Part shown: positions 46,399 through 56,322 of the stretch, piece after piece | Layout of the letters: every line of letters begins with the position of its first letter | How positions within the stretch are numbered: the first letter of the stretch is position 1 | Assembly (NCBI RefSeq): GCF_947497285.1 | Contig: NZ_CANMFT010000007.1 | Span: 162,725 to 226,724, forward strand | Length of the DNA stretch: 64,000 nucleotides | From: an uncultured Aliiroseovarius sp. | GTDB taxonomy: Bacteria > Pseudomonadota > Alphaproteobacteria > Rhodobacterales > Rhodobacteraceae | Direction: 5' to 3' | Notes under the pieces: generated by a model | Seen by the model: the letters and a program-made list of their open reading frames with translations, nothing else | The model's database searches: none | What the model was told of the DNA's origin: nothing | Translations under genes and position numbers: made by a program

Positions 46399-47103
46399 AT
46401 GTCGAGGATCGCTTTGGTTGACGATGACAGGAACATTCTGACATCCGTCGCGATAACGCTTGAAGCCGAAGGCTTCGAAGTTGAAACTTTCAATGACGGA
46501 CAAAGCGCGCTGGACGCGTTCAATCAGCGTTTGCCTGATCTGGCGGTGCTGGATATCAAGATGCCGCGCATGGACGGGATGGATTTGCTGCAACGCCTGC
46601 GGCAGAAAACCAAGACCATGCCGGTGATTTTCCTGACCTCAAAAGACGACGAGATTGACGAGGTTTTAGGGCTTCGCATGGGCGCAGACGACTATGTCAC
46701 CAAGCCCTTCAGCCAGCGGTTGTTGGTCGAGCGCATTCGTGCGCTTTTGCGGCGGCAGGAGGTGATCGCCAAGGACGATGCTGGCGATGTCGAGGAAAGC
46801 AAGTCGCTGGTGCGTGGCGAACTGACAATGGACCCGCTGCGGCACGCGGTGACCTGGAAGGGCAACGATGTGTCCCTGACGGTAACTGAGTTCCTGTTGC
46901 TTCAGGCTTTGGCGCAACGTCCGGGCTTTGTGAAAAGCCGCGACCAGCTGATGGATGTTGCCTATGACGATCAGGTTTATGTAGATGACCGCACGATCGA
47001 CAGTCACATCAAGCGGCTTCGGAAGAAAATGCGCACGGCTGACGATGACTTTTCGGCCATCGAAACACTTTATGGTATCGGGTATAGATACAACGAAGAA
47101 TAA
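46399..47103 (+). CDS. chvI: Response regulator ChvI
   Basis: OmpR-family regulator of 234 residues. Receiver domain with Asp52 in [27 protein letters not shown] at its end and a winged-helix DNA-binding domain ([38 protein letters not shown]). With ChvG it controls envelope, acid and carbon responses in alphaproteobacteria. ATG 46399 has AGGAG upstream. Confidence 0.93.
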   Translation: MSRIALVDDDRNILTSVAITLEAEGFEVETFNDGQSALDAFNQRLPDLAVLDIKMPRMDGMDLLQRLRQKTKTMPVIFLTSKDDEIDEVLGLRMGADDYVTKPFSQRLLVERIRALLRRQEVIAKDDAGDVEESKSLVRGELTMDPLRHAVTWKGNDVSLTVTEFLLLQALAQRPGFVKSRDQLMDVAYDDQVYVDDRTIDSHIKRLRKKMRTADDDFSAIETLYGIGYRYNEE

Positions 47104-47120
47104 CGCCCAACGCGTTGGAA

Positions 47121-48908
47121 ATGACGGTGACGAAGGTGAGAGACACCAAAGCCACATCTGGCTCGGATCTTATTCTGGGTGAAGATTGGGTCTCGCCGAC
47201 TGGCGAGATGGACTATGAACTGCGCGACAAACGCGCCAAACGCGGGTTGATCTCCATCAATCGGTCTCCTTTGGCGCGCAAGATCATTACCTTCAACCTG
47301 TTGGGTCTTGTCGTGCTGGTCGCGGGTGTTCTGTATCTGAACCCGTTCCGTGACAGCCTTCTTTTCCAGCGTGAGCGTGGACTTGTTGTCGAAGCCGAAC
47401 TGATCGCGGATGTTTTCGAGGCGCAATTGGAGCAGGTCGGCGAATTGCAGATCGTCGATCCAGAGGACGTCCCCGATGTCTTCTTGTCCGAAAGCGAGGC
47501 AGAGACCGAACTGGTGGCCGTAGCACCTGCCGAACCGAATTTCGTGGAAACCCTAGCAGATCTTCACTTGCCCGTTGGGCTCGAGGTTTTCATCTTTGAT
47601 GCCGACGAATTGCTGATCGCTTCATCTGTGGGACAGCCACGCGACGAAGTTTCGCCCAAAGACGTGCTGCAGCGCGAGGTGGGATCGACGATCATCACCG
47701 ACATGCTGAACTCTCTGTGGGAAGGGGTCTCGGGCCTTATTGCAAAGGGCGACGAGTTCTCGGTCCCGCTTGACGCCGAAGTGATGGCACGCACGCTATA
47801 CCCTGTCGCGATGAGCGGCACGACCCAAGTGTCTAACGGTGTTGACCAGAATGGTGGCACAGTTTTCACCGTGGCGACGCCGATCCTTCAGGGCGGTGTG
47901 CCGGCAGGTGTGGTGGCAATCACCAGTGCCGCAGGTGAACTGGATGAACTTGTGCGGGCCGAGCGTGAACAGCTTTTGCAGATGTTCGTGATCGCAATTC
48001 TCGTGTCTATCGGGCTAAGCCTCGTGCTTGCCTCGACCATTGCGAACCCTTTGTCCGACCTTGCGACCGCAGCCGAGCTGGGGGGCGACGGACATGGCAA
48101 GAACGTCAAACCCGGACGCGTCCGCATCCCTGACCTGACGGCGCGCCCTGATGAAATCGGGCGCCTTTCGGGTGCGTTGCGCGGGATGGTGGCCGCGCTT
48201 TATGATCGGATCGACGCGAACGAACAATTCGCAGCCGACGTGGCACATGAAATCAAGAACCCGCTGGCCAGTCTTCGGTCGGCAATCGGCACGTTGCGTC
48301 TTGCCAAGAAAGACGAACATCGCACCAAACTGCTTGATGTCATTGATCATGACGTGCGCCGGCTTGATCGATTGGTCAGCGACATTTCCAACGCCTCGCG
48401 GCTGGACAGCGAACTTGTGAAGGAGGAGGAGGAATCTTTCGACCTGCTCAAGATGCTGCGAAACTTGGCCGAGTATCTTGGCAACGAAGGCAGCGACAAA
48501 GGCGTCGAGTTTATCACAGATTTGCCGCCCGACCCGATCACCATCAACGGGCTGGAGGCGCGGCTCGCGCAGGTTTTCGTCAATCTCATCACCAACGCGC
48601 TAAGCTTCTGTGAAGAAGGCGATGCAATTCGCGTCTGGGCGCGGCGGCGTGAAAACCGCGTTCTGGTCGTGATCGAAGACACCGGCCCTGGCATTCCCGA
48701 ACAGGCGCTCAGCAAGATTTTCAAGCGGTTCTATTCCGAACGGCCAGAAAACCAGTTTGGCAACAACTCTGGTTTGGGGCTGGCGATCTCGAAGCAGATC
48801 GTCGAAGCCCATGGTGGGGTGATCTGGGCCGAAAACATTCGTCCGACGGATGCGGATGTGACCTCGGACCCATTGGGTGCGCGCTTTGTCGTGGGTTTGC
48901 CGGTGTGA
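47121..48908 (+). CDS. chvG: Sensor histidine kinase ChvG
   Basis: Membrane sensor partner of ChvI, about 595 residues from ATG 47121. Cytoplasmic start, helix 1 (IITFNLLGLVVLVAGVLYL), a large periplasmic sensor region, helix 2 (MFVIAILVSIGLSLVLAS), HAMP, phospho-acceptor His in ADVAHEIKNPLASLRSAI, and ATPase domain with EDTGPGIPEQALSKIFKRF and NNSGLGLAISKQIVEAHGG. Stop overlaps hprK by GTGA. Confidence 0.93.
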   Translation: MTVTKVRDTKATSGSDLILGEDWVSPTGEMDYELRDKRAKRGLISINRSPLARKIITFNLLGLVVLVAGVLYLNPFRDSLLFQRERGLVVEAELIADVFEAQLEQVGELQIVDPEDVPDVFLSESEAETELVAVAPAEPNFVETLADLHLPVGLEVFIFDADELLIASSVGQPRDEVSPKDVLQREVGSTIITDMLNSLWEGVSGLIAKGDEFSVPLDAEVMARTLYPVAMSGTTQVSNGVDQNGGTVFTVATPILQGGVPAGVVAITSAAGELDELVRAEREQLLQMFVIAILVSIGLSLVLASTIANPLSDLATAAELGGDGHGKNVKPGRVRIPDLTARPDEIGRLSGALRGMVAALYDRIDANEQFAADVAHEIKNPLASLRSAIGTLRLAKKDEHRTKLLDVIDHDVRRLDRLVSDISNASRLDSELVKEEEESFDLLKMLRNLAEYLGNEGSDKGVEFITDLPPDPITINGLEARLAQVFVNLITNALSFCEEGDAIRVWARRRENRVLVVIEDTGPGIPEQALSKIFKRFYSERPENQFGNNSGLGLAISKQIVEAHGGVIWAENIRPTDADVTSDPLGARFVVGLPV

Positions 48909-49354
48909 TCGACACCGACGGAACGCTGATTGAAAACCACCACGCGACCACCGTCGCGGTCGGGACTGCCGCAGCCATGATCGTTGGCCCGTCCGGGTCG
49001 GGCAAGTCTGCGCTGGCGCTTGAGCTGATCGGGATGGGGGCCAAGCTGATTTCGGATGATATCAGCCGTGTCGCGCTGATCGACGGCGCGCCTGTCGTGC
49101 TTGCCCCCGATCACCTTCACGGTGTCATCGAAGCGCGCGGTGTCGGGTTAATCCAAGTTCCCTGGGGGGCTGAAGCCCGGTTACATCTGGTCGTCGATAT
49201 GTCGGAAAATCAGCTTGAGCGGTTCCCCAGATCACAACTTGTCACAACCGTTGTAGGATGTGCAGTCGAGCGGGTCTTGCGGGTTGACGCCCCCTATTTC
49301 GCGAGTGCCTTATACCACCTGCTGAACAATGGCAGGTTTTCCGACACTAACTAG
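48905..49354 (+). CDS. hprK: HPr kinase/phosphorylase, short alphaproteobacterial form
   Basis: A 149-residue kinase-only HprK that lacks the N-terminal domain of Firmicute enzymes. Walker A is GPSGSGKS (28-35) and the HprK signature is seen as GVIEARGVGLIQVPW. It phosphorylates the regulatory Ser of HPr, and that Ser is present in the ptsH product five genes on (Ser47). GTG start inside the chvG stop. Confidence 0.9.
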   Translation: MIDTDGTLIENHHATTVAVGTAAAMIVGPSGSGKSALALELIGMGAKLISDDISRVALIDGAPVVLAPDHLHGVIEARGVGLIQVPWGAEARLHLVVDMSENQLERFPRSQLVTTVVGCAVERVLRVDAPYFASALYHLLNNGRFSDTN

Positions 49355-49363
49355 GCGATCAGA

Positions 49364-50272
49364 ATGGCGGATGACAGCGACAAGATCGAACAAAAGGTTG
49401 TTCTGGTAACCGGACCTTCCGGGGCTGGACGAACGACCGCCATTCGCGTGCTGGAAGACATCGGCTATGAGGTGATCGACAACCTTCCGCTGTCGTTGAT
49501 CAGCCGGGTTCTGTCGGGGCCTGCGCTGGGGCGTCCTCTGGCGCTGGGCGTTGATGTGCGCAACCGCGATTTTTCGACCGAGATGATGCTGCAGGTGATC
49601 GAGGACCTGCGCGAGGACCACACCCATGAGGTTGAGGTTCTGTATCTGGACTGCTCACGCGATGTGTTGATCCGCCGATATTCCGAGACCCGGCGGCGCC
49701 ACCCTCTGGCCCCAGCCGAAACGCCTGACCATGGGATCACGCGGGAGATAGAGTTGTTGATCCCGGTGCGCGGGCGCGCAGATGTGCTGATCGACACCTC
49801 CGAGCTGTCACCGCATGACCTCAAAGATGAAATCATGCGATGGCTGTCGGAATCGGGCGCCGAGAATCTGGCCGTATCGGTCCACTCGTTTTCGTATAAA
49901 CGCGGCGTTCCGCGCGGTCTTGATATGGTGCTGGATGCTCGTTTCCTGCGAAACCCGCATTGGGAAGCCGACTTGCGCGTATTGGACGGGCGATCGGCGG
50001 CGGTCGCGGACTATGTGGCGGCAGACGAACGATTCGACGAATTCTTTACGCGAGTGTCCGAGCTGGTCGAATTCCTCATCCCCGCCTACGGGGAAGAGGG
50101 GAAATCGCATCTGGCCATCGGCTTTGGCTGCACAGGTGGGCAACACCGTTCGGTTGCCCTGACGGAAAGGTTGGCAAAGACGCTTGCGCAGAAGGGCTGG
50201 CAGGTGTCAATTAGACACCGGGAATTGGAACGCCGGGCCGAAGCGGGACTGGCGTCAAACAAGTTGGGGTAA
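49364..50272 (+). CDS. rapZ: RNase adapter protein RapZ
   Basis: Nucleotide- and RNA-binding adapter; in E. coli it guides RNase E to the GlmZ sRNA and controls amino-sugar synthesis. 302 residues: N-terminal kinase-like domain with GPSGAGRT (17-24), where the Walker A Lys is Arg23, and C-terminal domain with [18 protein letters not shown]. The stop shares a base with the EIIA start. Confidence 0.93.
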   Translation: MADDSDKIEQKVVLVTGPSGAGRTTAIRVLEDIGYEVIDNLPLSLISRVLSGPALGRPLALGVDVRNRDFSTEMMLQVIEDLREDHTHEVEVLYLDCSRDVLIRRYSETRRRHPLAPAETPDHGITREIELLIPVRGRADVLIDTSELSPHDLKDEIMRWLSESGAENLAVSVHSFSYKRGVPRGLDMVLDARFLRNPHWEADLRVLDGRSAAVADYVAADERFDEFFTRVSELVEFLIPAYGEEGKSHLAIGFGCTGGQHRSVALTERLAKTLAQKGWQVSIRHRELERRAEAGLASNKLG

Positions 50273-50673
50273 TGAGCGTGATCGGCATCGTGATCGTCGC
50301 GCATGGCGGGCTTGCCAGGGAATACCTGGCCGCTGTCGAACACGTCGTCGGCAAGCAATCTGGCATGCGTGCTATTTCGACAGATGCGGAATGCGATCGC
50401 GACAGTAAGAGTGACGAAATCTCGACCGCGGCGGACAGTGTCGACCAGGGCGACGGCGTGATCGTTGTCGTTGACATGTTCGGCGGATCGCCAGCCAATC
50501 TTTCGCTGCCTGCCTGTAGCAAGCCAGATCGGATGATCCTTTACGGGGCCAATTTGCCGATGTTGGTCAAGCTTGCGAAATCCAGACATTTGCCGATAGG
50601 CAAGGCAACGGAAAAGGCGCTTGCAGCAGGGCGAAAATATATCGACTGTATGGACGGTATACAGGGGGTATAG
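50272..50673 (+). CDS. PTS EIIA component, mannose-family type
   Basis: A 133-residue EIIA-Man domain. Phospho-acceptor His11 in VIVAHGGLAREYL and the segment VVDMFGGSPANLSL are canonical. No EIIB or EIIC permease gene is present, so it is probably a regulatory rather than a transport component. Coupled to rapZ (TAATG overlap) and 4 bp before ptsH. Confidence 0.92.
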   Translation: MSVIGIVIVAHGGLAREYLAAVEHVVGKQSGMRAISTDAECDRDSKSDEISTAADSVDQGDGVIVVVDMFGGSPANLSLPACSKPDRMILYGANLPMLVKLAKSRHLPIGKATEKALAAGRKYIDCMDGIQGV

Positions 50674-50677
50674 GGCC

Positions 50678-50950
50678 ATGAGCACCAGCCGTGATCTGGA
50701 AATTGTCAACGTAAAGGGCCTGCACGCGCGGGCCTCGGCCAAATTCGTCGAGACAGTGGAATGTCATGATGCGACGGCGCGCGTTTCCAAGGATGGTTTG
50801 GATGCGGAAGGGGATTCGATCATGGGCTTGTTAATGCTTGCCGCGTCGCAGGGCACATCGATCCATGTTGAAACCGCTGGCCCACAAGCCCCCGAATTGC
50901 TAGAGGCGCTGGAGGCTTTGGTTGCTGACAAGTTCGGCGAAGGCATGTAA
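50678..50950 (+). CDS. ptsH: Phosphocarrier protein HPr
   Basis: A 90-residue HPr with catalytic His16 in KGLHARASAKF and the regulatory Ser47 in GDSIMGLLMLAA. Receives phosphate from enzyme I (not in the window) and is the target of HprK. ATG 50678 gives the standard N-terminus. Closes the chvI-ptsH set. Confidence 0.95.
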   Translation: MSTSRDLEIVNVKGLHARASAKFVETVECHDATARVSKDGLDAEGDSIMGLLMLAASQGTSIHVETAGPQAPELLEALEALVADKFGEGM

Positions 50951-50965
50951 TGACCTTTTCTTTGC

Positions 50966-51868
50966 GTGAATGCGATAGGATGGACCGTGGTGCAGAAGGC
51001 GAACAATGAAATCGGAGAAGTGGCGCGGGACAACCTGTCCTTTGATCACTACGACCGACGCAGTCTGACCTACGCGAATTCGTTCAACAATCCGGTGCAG
51101 TCTGTCGTCATTCGCGCGGTCGAATGGGGCACTGGCAAGCTGTCTATCTTGCGAATGGTGCGCAAGCTTGAACGACGTGGCGCGCCGATGGGCCATGCCT
51201 TTTGGACCGCTTGTCTGGATGTCATGGGCATTCAGGTTCAAACGCCTGATGACCAGTTGGCCAACATCCCCAACGCGGGGCCGGTGGTTGTGGTGGCCAA
51301 TCACCCGCATGGGTTGGTGGATGGGATGGTGCTGGCTGAACTCATCGGGCGACGCCGGGATGATTATCGCATCCTGACGCGATCCGTGTTGGATGGTCTG
51401 GATGCTGTTGCGTCATCCTATATGATCCCGGTGCCTTTTCCGCACGATCCAGACGCGCAACAAAAGATGGTCGATATGCGCGCTGCAACCATGGCACATC
51501 TGAAAGCTGGCGGGCTTGTAACCTTGTTTCCGTCAGGTGTGGTTGCGTCGTCAAAGACATTGATGGGGCCGGCAATTGAACGCGAATGGAATGTCTTCAC
51601 CGCGCAGCTTATTCGTCGTTCCGGCGCCCGCGTCGTTCCGATCTATTTCCCGGGTGCAAATTCGCGTTGGTATCAGATTGCAAACCGACTTTCAGCAACG
51701 ATGCGGCAGGCGCTTTTGCTGCATGAGATCGTGAACAGTTGCAATCGTCCGGTAAGCCCGGTTGTCGGCGAACCCCTGAATGAAGAGCAGATGGAACGTC
51801 TGCACACAGACCCACGTGGGTTTATGACATGGCTGCGCGATCACACGCTGGCGCTTGGAAAAGGCTAA
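50966..51868 (+). CDS. Lysophospholipid acyltransferase family protein
   Basis: A 300-residue (or 293) PlsC-like acyltransferase. Motif HxxxxD is NHPHGLVDG; the later blocks VTLFPSGVVASSKTLMG and RVVPIYFPGANSRWY bind glycerophosphate. Substrate uncertain: lysophosphatidate or lyso-ornithine lipid are possible. The start may be GTG 50966 or GTG 50987, the latter having AGGA 6 nt upstream. Confidence 0.85.
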   Translation: MNAIGWTVVQKANNEIGEVARDNLSFDHYDRRSLTYANSFNNPVQSVVIRAVEWGTGKLSILRMVRKLERRGAPMGHAFWTACLDVMGIQVQTPDDQLANIPNAGPVVVVANHPHGLVDGMVLAELIGRRRDDYRILTRSVLDGLDAVASSYMIPVPFPHDPDAQQKMVDMRAATMAHLKAGGLVTLFPSGVVASSKTLMGPAIEREWNVFTAQLIRRSGARVVPIYFPGANSRWYQIANRLSATMRQALLLHEIVNSCNRPVSPVVGEPLNEEQMERLHTDPRGFMTWLRDHTLALGKG

Positions 51869-51927
51869 GTTGCAGGCTGTCGCGAAAAGGCCCCCGATCA
51901 GGCCCTGATCTTGCGTGTTGGTCTGGA

Positions 51928-52803
51928 TTACCGCGTCGGGACCGGCTCATCGCCACGATAATCATAAAACCCTCGTTTCGACTTGCGGCCCAGCCACCCG
52001 GCTTCGACGTATTTTGTTAAAAGCGGGCAGGGGCGATATTTGGTATCGGCCAACCCGTCATGCAAGACGTTCATGATGGCAAGACAGGTATCAAGACCAA
52101 TGAAGTCAGCCAGCTCAAGCGGCCCCATCGGGTGGTTGGCCCCCAACTTCAACGAGGTGTCGATGCTCTTCACCGACCCAACGCCTTCGTAAAGCGTATA
52201 GACGGCCTCGTTGATCATCGGCATCAGGATACGATTGACGATGAAAGCGGGGAAGTCTTCAGCGCTGGCGGCAGTTTTGCCCAACCGCTCCACGACGCCA
52301 AGACAGGCGTTGAATGTGGGTTCGTCTGTTGCAATGCCGCGGATCAATTCGACCAGTTGCATCAACGGCACGGGGTTCATGAAGTGGAACCCCATGAAGC
52401 GTTCCGGGCGGTCGGTGCCGCTGGCCAGCCGCGTGATCGAGATCGACGAGGTGTTGGATGTCAGGATGGTGTCAGGCTTCAGGTGCGGCAGCAGCCCATC
52501 GAAAATCTGTTTCTTCAGTGCTTCGTTTTCAGAGGCGGCCTCGATGATCAAATCAGTCGCGCCAAGCTCTGGCAGCTTCATCGTGGTCGAGATCAAACCC
52601 ATCGCTGTGTCACGTTCGGTTTGGGTAATGGCATCGCGGGACACCTGGCGATCCATGTTCTTGGCGATGCGTGCAATCGCGGCGTCCAGACTGTCTTGGC
52701 TGATGTCGTTCAGGCGCACTTCATACCCGGCCAATGCCAACACGTGTGCAATGCCGTTGCCCATTTGGCCGGCGCCCACAACCCCTACGGTCTCGATGGT
52801 CAT
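51928..52803 (-). CDS. 3-hydroxybutyryl-CoA dehydrogenase
   Basis: A 291-residue NAD(P)-dependent 3-hydroxyacyl-CoA dehydrogenase. Rossmann motif GVVGAGQMGNGIAHVLALAG, catalytic His in GFHFMNPVPLMQLVE and C-terminal block NHPMGPLELADFIGLDTCL. Acts in butanoyl/PHB or acyl-CoA turnover. Divergent from the DUF6473-type gene over 160 bp. Confidence 0.93.
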   Translation of the reverse strand: MTIETVGVVGAGQMGNGIAHVLALAGYEVRLNDISQDSLDAAIARIAKNMDRQVSRDAITQTERDTAMGLISTTMKLPELGATDLIIEAASENEALKKQIFDGLLPHLKPDTILTSNTSSISITRLASGTDRPERFMGFHFMNPVPLMQLVELIRGIATDEPTFNACLGVVERLGKTAASAEDFPAFIVNRILMPMINEAVYTLYEGVGSVKSIDTSLKLGANHPMGPLELADFIGLDTCLAIMNVLHDGLADTKYRPCPLLTKYVEAGWLGRKSKRGFYDYRGDEPVPTR

Positions 52804-52964
52804 CTTATCCCTTTCCTTGTCTGGCCTCAGACTATGCGGCGCTGCGGCACAGGCGCAAGGGTTAAGCGACCACTAAGAGAATTACCTGCATTTGAGCATT
52901 AGCGATTTGGCAACGGGTCGGTGCGAATCTCTGTCTCGGGTGAAATATATTTGGAGTGGGTGGT

Positions 52965-53792
52965 ATGGCTTACGAGACACTTGGGAAAGGGTCCCTTGAT
53001 TACGTGCCGTGTCGATATGGCGCGTCGAAGATTTTGTTTCGAGGACCGAAAAAGAAATTGACGCAACCCTATCTGGCGATGCTGGGCGGGACAGAAACCT
53101 ATGGAAAATTTGTCGAACGCCCCTATCCGGCGCTGGTCGAGCGTGATGCAGGGATTACGTCGGTAAATCTGGGCTGTCCGAACGCAGGTGTCGACGCCTT
53201 CGTCTATGATGACACCCTAATTGATGCTTGCAAGAAGGCAGAGATGACAGTGGTGCAGATCATGGGCGCACACAACATGTCGAACCGGTTCTATGCGGTT
53301 CATCCGCGCCGAAATGACAGGTTCCTGCGCGCCTCGAAGCTGTTGAAAGCAATCTATCGCGAGGTGGATTTTACGGAATTCAATTTCACGCGTCATTTGC
53401 TGAACACGTTGGAGGAGATTTCGGCTGACCGGTTTGCGATGATCCAGCAGGAATTGCGAGAAGCTTGGGTGGCGCGGATGAAAATGCTGATCTCGCGTTT
53501 GAACGGCAACGTGGTTTTGTTGTGGATGTCGGACCACGCGATTGCTGACGGTGGACGGGACGGTATTCACGGAACAGACCCGTTGTTCGTGGATCAGGAC
53601 ATGATCAACGAGGTAAAGCCCTTCGTGCGCGAACTGGTCGAGGTCGTCGTGGCAGAAAGCGAGATTTCGGTCGGGCGTGAAGATCTTGTCTATTCGGACA
53701 TGGATGAACCCGCGACCCATCAAATGCTGGGCACGGTTGCACATCGAAAGGCAAACCGCGCATTGCAAGAGGTGCTTCAGACGGTGATTTGA
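52965..53792 (+). CDS. DUF6473-type protein with SGNH-hydrolase-like motifs
   Basis: A 275-residue soluble protein with GGAG 8 nt before ATG 52965. Recalls the DUF6473 family of Rhodobacterales. It has spaced blocks like an SGNH esterase: GGTETYG (41-47, at the position of the GDS nucleophile block), NLGCPNAG (68-75) and MGAHNMSN (100-107), with SDHAIADGG later. The expected nucleophilic Ser is Thr43. Function unknown; a sugar or sulfate-related enzyme or a non-catalytic relative is possible. Confidence 0.75.
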   Translation: MAYETLGKGSLDYVPCRYGASKILFRGPKKKLTQPYLAMLGGTETYGKFVERPYPALVERDAGITSVNLGCPNAGVDAFVYDDTLIDACKKAEMTVVQIMGAHNMSNRFYAVHPRRNDRFLRASKLLKAIYREVDFTEFNFTRHLLNTLEEISADRFAMIQQELREAWVARMKMLISRLNGNVVLLWMSDHAIADGGRDGIHGTDPLFVDQDMINEVKPFVRELVEVVVAESEISVGREDLVYSDMDEPATHQMLGTVAHRKANRALQEVLQTVI

Positions 53793-53861
53793 CGGTGACC
53801 GCGGCGGGTGCGACCGGAAAAGGGCGGTCGAGCTTTCCCAACGTTGGGCCATTTCAAATAG

Positions 53862-53888
53862 AAAGGCCCGCCACTCAGGCGGGCCTTT
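53862..53888. terminator. Bidirectional terminator between the DUF6473-type gene and etfA
   Basis: Eleven-bp stem AAAGGCCCGCC / GGCGGGCCTTT with a 5-nt loop. T-rich sequence follows on both strands, and the two flanking genes converge here. Confidence 0.8.
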
Positions 53889-53909
53889 GCTTTTTCGATT
53901 TCCGTCTGA

Positions 53910-54836
53910 TCAGAGCTTGTCGGTCAGCGCAGGCACTGCGTCGAACAGGTCGGCCACCAGACCGAAGTCGGCAACCTGGAAGATCGGTGCTTCTTCGTCT
54001 TTGTTGATCGCGACGATGATCTTGGAGTCTTTCATGCCAGCCAAGTGCTGGATCGCGCCCGAGATACCAACGGCGATGTAGAGGTCAGGGGCGACGACCT
54101 TACCGGTCTGGCCCACCTGCCAGTCGTTCGGGGCGTAGCCCGAGTCAACCGCCGCGCGCGAAGCGCCAACAGCGGCGCCCAGCTTGTCTGCCAGCTTCTC
54201 GATCAACGCGAAGTCGTCTTCGGACCCCACGCCACGACCACCGGACACGACAACGCCAGCCGACGTCAGCTCGGGCCGGTCGCTTTCGGCAACCTTGTCT
54301 TCGACCCATTCCGATAGACCGGGGTTATCAGCGGCAGACACGGTCTCAACCGAAGCCGACCCGCCTTCGCCAGCCGCATCAAAGGTCGAGGTGCGGAAGG
54401 TGATGACCTTCTTGGCATCTGACGATTTGACGGTCTGCACGGCGTTACCGGCATAGATCGGGCGTTCAAACGTGTTGGCGTCCACCACACCCGATGCGTC
54501 CGAGATCACCATAACGTCCAGAAGTGCTGCCACACGGGGCATCACGTTCTTGGCGTCGGTGGTGGCGGGCGCAACAATGTGCTCGTAATCACCTGCCAGC
54601 GACACGATCAGCGCTGCGGTTGATTCTGCCAGACGATGACCCAGCGAAGGATCTTCGGCGATCAGCACCTTCGACACACCGTCGATTTTCGCGGCAGCGT
54701 CGCCAGCAGCGGCGGCAGATGCGCCAGCGGCCAGAACCGTCACGTCACCCAGTGCTTTCGCGGCGGTGACAGCCTTGGCGGTGGCGTCCATCGCCAGTTC
54801 GCCATTGTTGACTTCTGCGAGAAGAAGAACAGCCAT
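53910..54836 (-). CDS. etfA: Electron transfer flavoprotein alpha subunit
   Basis: A 308-residue FAD-binding subunit. C-terminal FAD domain with [35 protein letters not shown] and [17 protein letters not shown]. With EtfB it takes electrons from acyl-CoA dehydrogenases such as the two in this window and passes them to ETF-ubiquinone oxidoreductase. Starts on the last base of the etfB stop (TAATG). Confidence 0.97.
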   Translation of the reverse strand: MAVLLLAEVNNGELAMDATAKAVTAAKALGDVTVLAAGASAAAAGDAAAKIDGVSKVLIAEDPSLGHRLAESTAALIVSLAGDYEHIVAPATTDAKNVMPRVAALLDVMVISDASGVVDANTFERPIYAGNAVQTVKSSDAKKVITFRTSTFDAAGEGGSASVETVSAADNPGLSEWVEDKVAESDRPELTSAGVVVSGGRGVGSEDDFALIEKLADKLGAAVGASRAAVDSGYAPNDWQVGQTGKVVAPDLYIAVGISGAIQHLAGMKDSKIIVAINKDEEAPIFQVADFGLVADLFDAVPALTDKL

Positions 54837-55594
54837 TATACAGCCCCCGCTTCTTTAAGTTTCTCTACCAGTTCGTCGACCGAACCCACGATGATGCCTG
54901 CGGCACGCGAAGCGGGTTCAGCGGTCGAAACGATCTCAAGGCGCGGTGTGACGTCGACGCCGTAATCGGCGGCAGTTTTTTCGTCCAGCGGCTTTTTCTT
55001 GGCCTTCATGATGTTGGGCAGCGACGCATAGCGCGGCTCGTTCAAACGAAGATCAACGGTGACGATGGTCGGCATCGAAACCTTGATGGTCTGAAGACCG
55101 CCATCCACTTCGCGGGTCACAACGGCTTTGTCGCCGTCAATGTCCAGTTCAGAGGCAAACGTGCCTTGCGACCAGCCCAGCAGGGCCGACAGCATTTGGC
55201 CGGTGGCGTTCATGTCGTTGTCGATGGCTTGCTTGCCGGCCAACACGAGGCCCGGCTGCTCTTCTTCCACAACTTTCGCCAAAATCTTGGCCACGGCCAG
55301 CGGTTCGATGTCGTTATGAACATCATCAGCCGCAACCACCAGAATGGCGCGATCCGCGCCCATCGCAAGCGCGGTGCGCAGCGTTTCCTGGCTTTGCTTT
55401 ACGCCGATCGACACGACGACAATCTCGTCGGCCTTACCAGCTTCTTTCAGGCGGATGGCTTCTTCGACGGCAATCTCGTCAAAGGGGTTCATCGACATTT
55501 TTACGTTTGCAAGATCGACACCGGATCCGTCCGCTTTCACACGAACCTTCACGTTGTAGTCGATCACGCGCTTCACAGGCACAAGCACCTTCAT
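54836..55594 (-). CDS. etfB: Electron transfer flavoprotein beta subunit
   Basis: A 252-residue AMP-binding subunit. [20 protein letters not shown] and the ETF-beta signature region ([20 protein letters not shown]) are present. First gene of the etfBA pair. A short GC hairpin (GCCCC / GGGGC, 55616-55629) lies 20 bp upstream of the ATG in the leader. Confidence 0.97.
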   Translation of the reverse strand: MKVLVPVKRVIDYNVKVRVKADGSGVDLANVKMSMNPFDEIAVEEAIRLKEAGKADEIVVVSIGVKQSQETLRTALAMGADRAILVVAADDVHNDIEPLAVAKILAKVVEEEQPGLVLAGKQAIDNDMNATGQMLSALLGWSQGTFASELDIDGDKAVVTREVDGGLQTIKVSMPTIVTVDLRLNEPRYASLPNIMKAKKKPLDEKTAADYGVDVTPRLEIVSTAEPASRAAGIIVGSVDELVEKLKEAGAV

Positions 55595-55832
55595 TGGCGT
55601 GTCTCTCCCAATTAAGCCCCGGATGGGGCGGTCTCAGTTCTTCTCCCGTTTACCGGGTCGTGGGCGCTGAAAACAGCGTAAAATCGTCACGTTCTGCGCT
55701 AAGGACGCCGCGTTTTTTGGTTTTGCAGGGGATTCATTGCGAGAATGTTTCCACCCTGCGCCAATCAAGACCTTTTGCTTCGGCGTGGGAGCAGCGTGCA
55801 TATTGAACGGGAATCGGCAAGGAGGGTCCGAA

Positions 55833-56306
55833 ATGCAGACAACAACGGAACCATTAGAGGTCCTAGACGCGCCGGCGCGGACGATAGCGGGCACAGTGAA
55901 ATCCTATGACATGCAATCGCGCGCGACCATTCCTGCCCAATGGCAAGCGTTCTACGATGCGGGCCCTCAGTTCGAACACGGTGTCGAAGGTGCGATGTTT
56001 GGTGTTTCGTTCGATGCCGATGCCACCGGCGCATTTCGTTATGCTGTCGGTCGCGAAGTGTCCGACCGGTCGGCAACATTGGCTTCCGGTTTAAGCTATG
56101 TTGATTTGTCAGAAGGGCGATATGCCGTGCGTCGGGCGTTTGGTCCTATGAAAGAATTGCCACAAGTCTTCGACCTTGTTTTCACCAAGGATTTGCCGGC
56201 CAAAGGGCTACAGCCACGTGAGGGCGCGTGTTTTGAACGCTACCCGGATGATCCACGCAACAGCGCGGACGCGATGGCGTATGAAATCTGGGTTCCCGTA
56301 AAGTGA
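55833..56306 (+). CDS. GyrI-like/AraC effector-binding domain protein
   Basis: A 157-residue stand-alone effector-binding domain (SOUL/GyrI-like fold): TIPAQWQAFYDAG, a middle repeat and the end FERYPDDPRNSADAMAYEIW with the conserved Glu near the end. No DNA-binding domain is attached. Relatives bind drugs or small hydrophobic effectors or inhibit gyrase. GGAGG lies 7 nt before ATG 55833. Confidence 0.82.
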   Translation: MQTTTEPLEVLDAPARTIAGTVKSYDMQSRATIPAQWQAFYDAGPQFEHGVEGAMFGVSFDADATGAFRYAVGREVSDRSATLASGLSYVDLSEGRYAVRRAFGPMKELPQVFDLVFTKDLPAKGLQPREGACFERYPDDPRNSADAMAYEIWVPVK

Positions 56307-56322
56307 CGCCCTGCAAGCTGAC

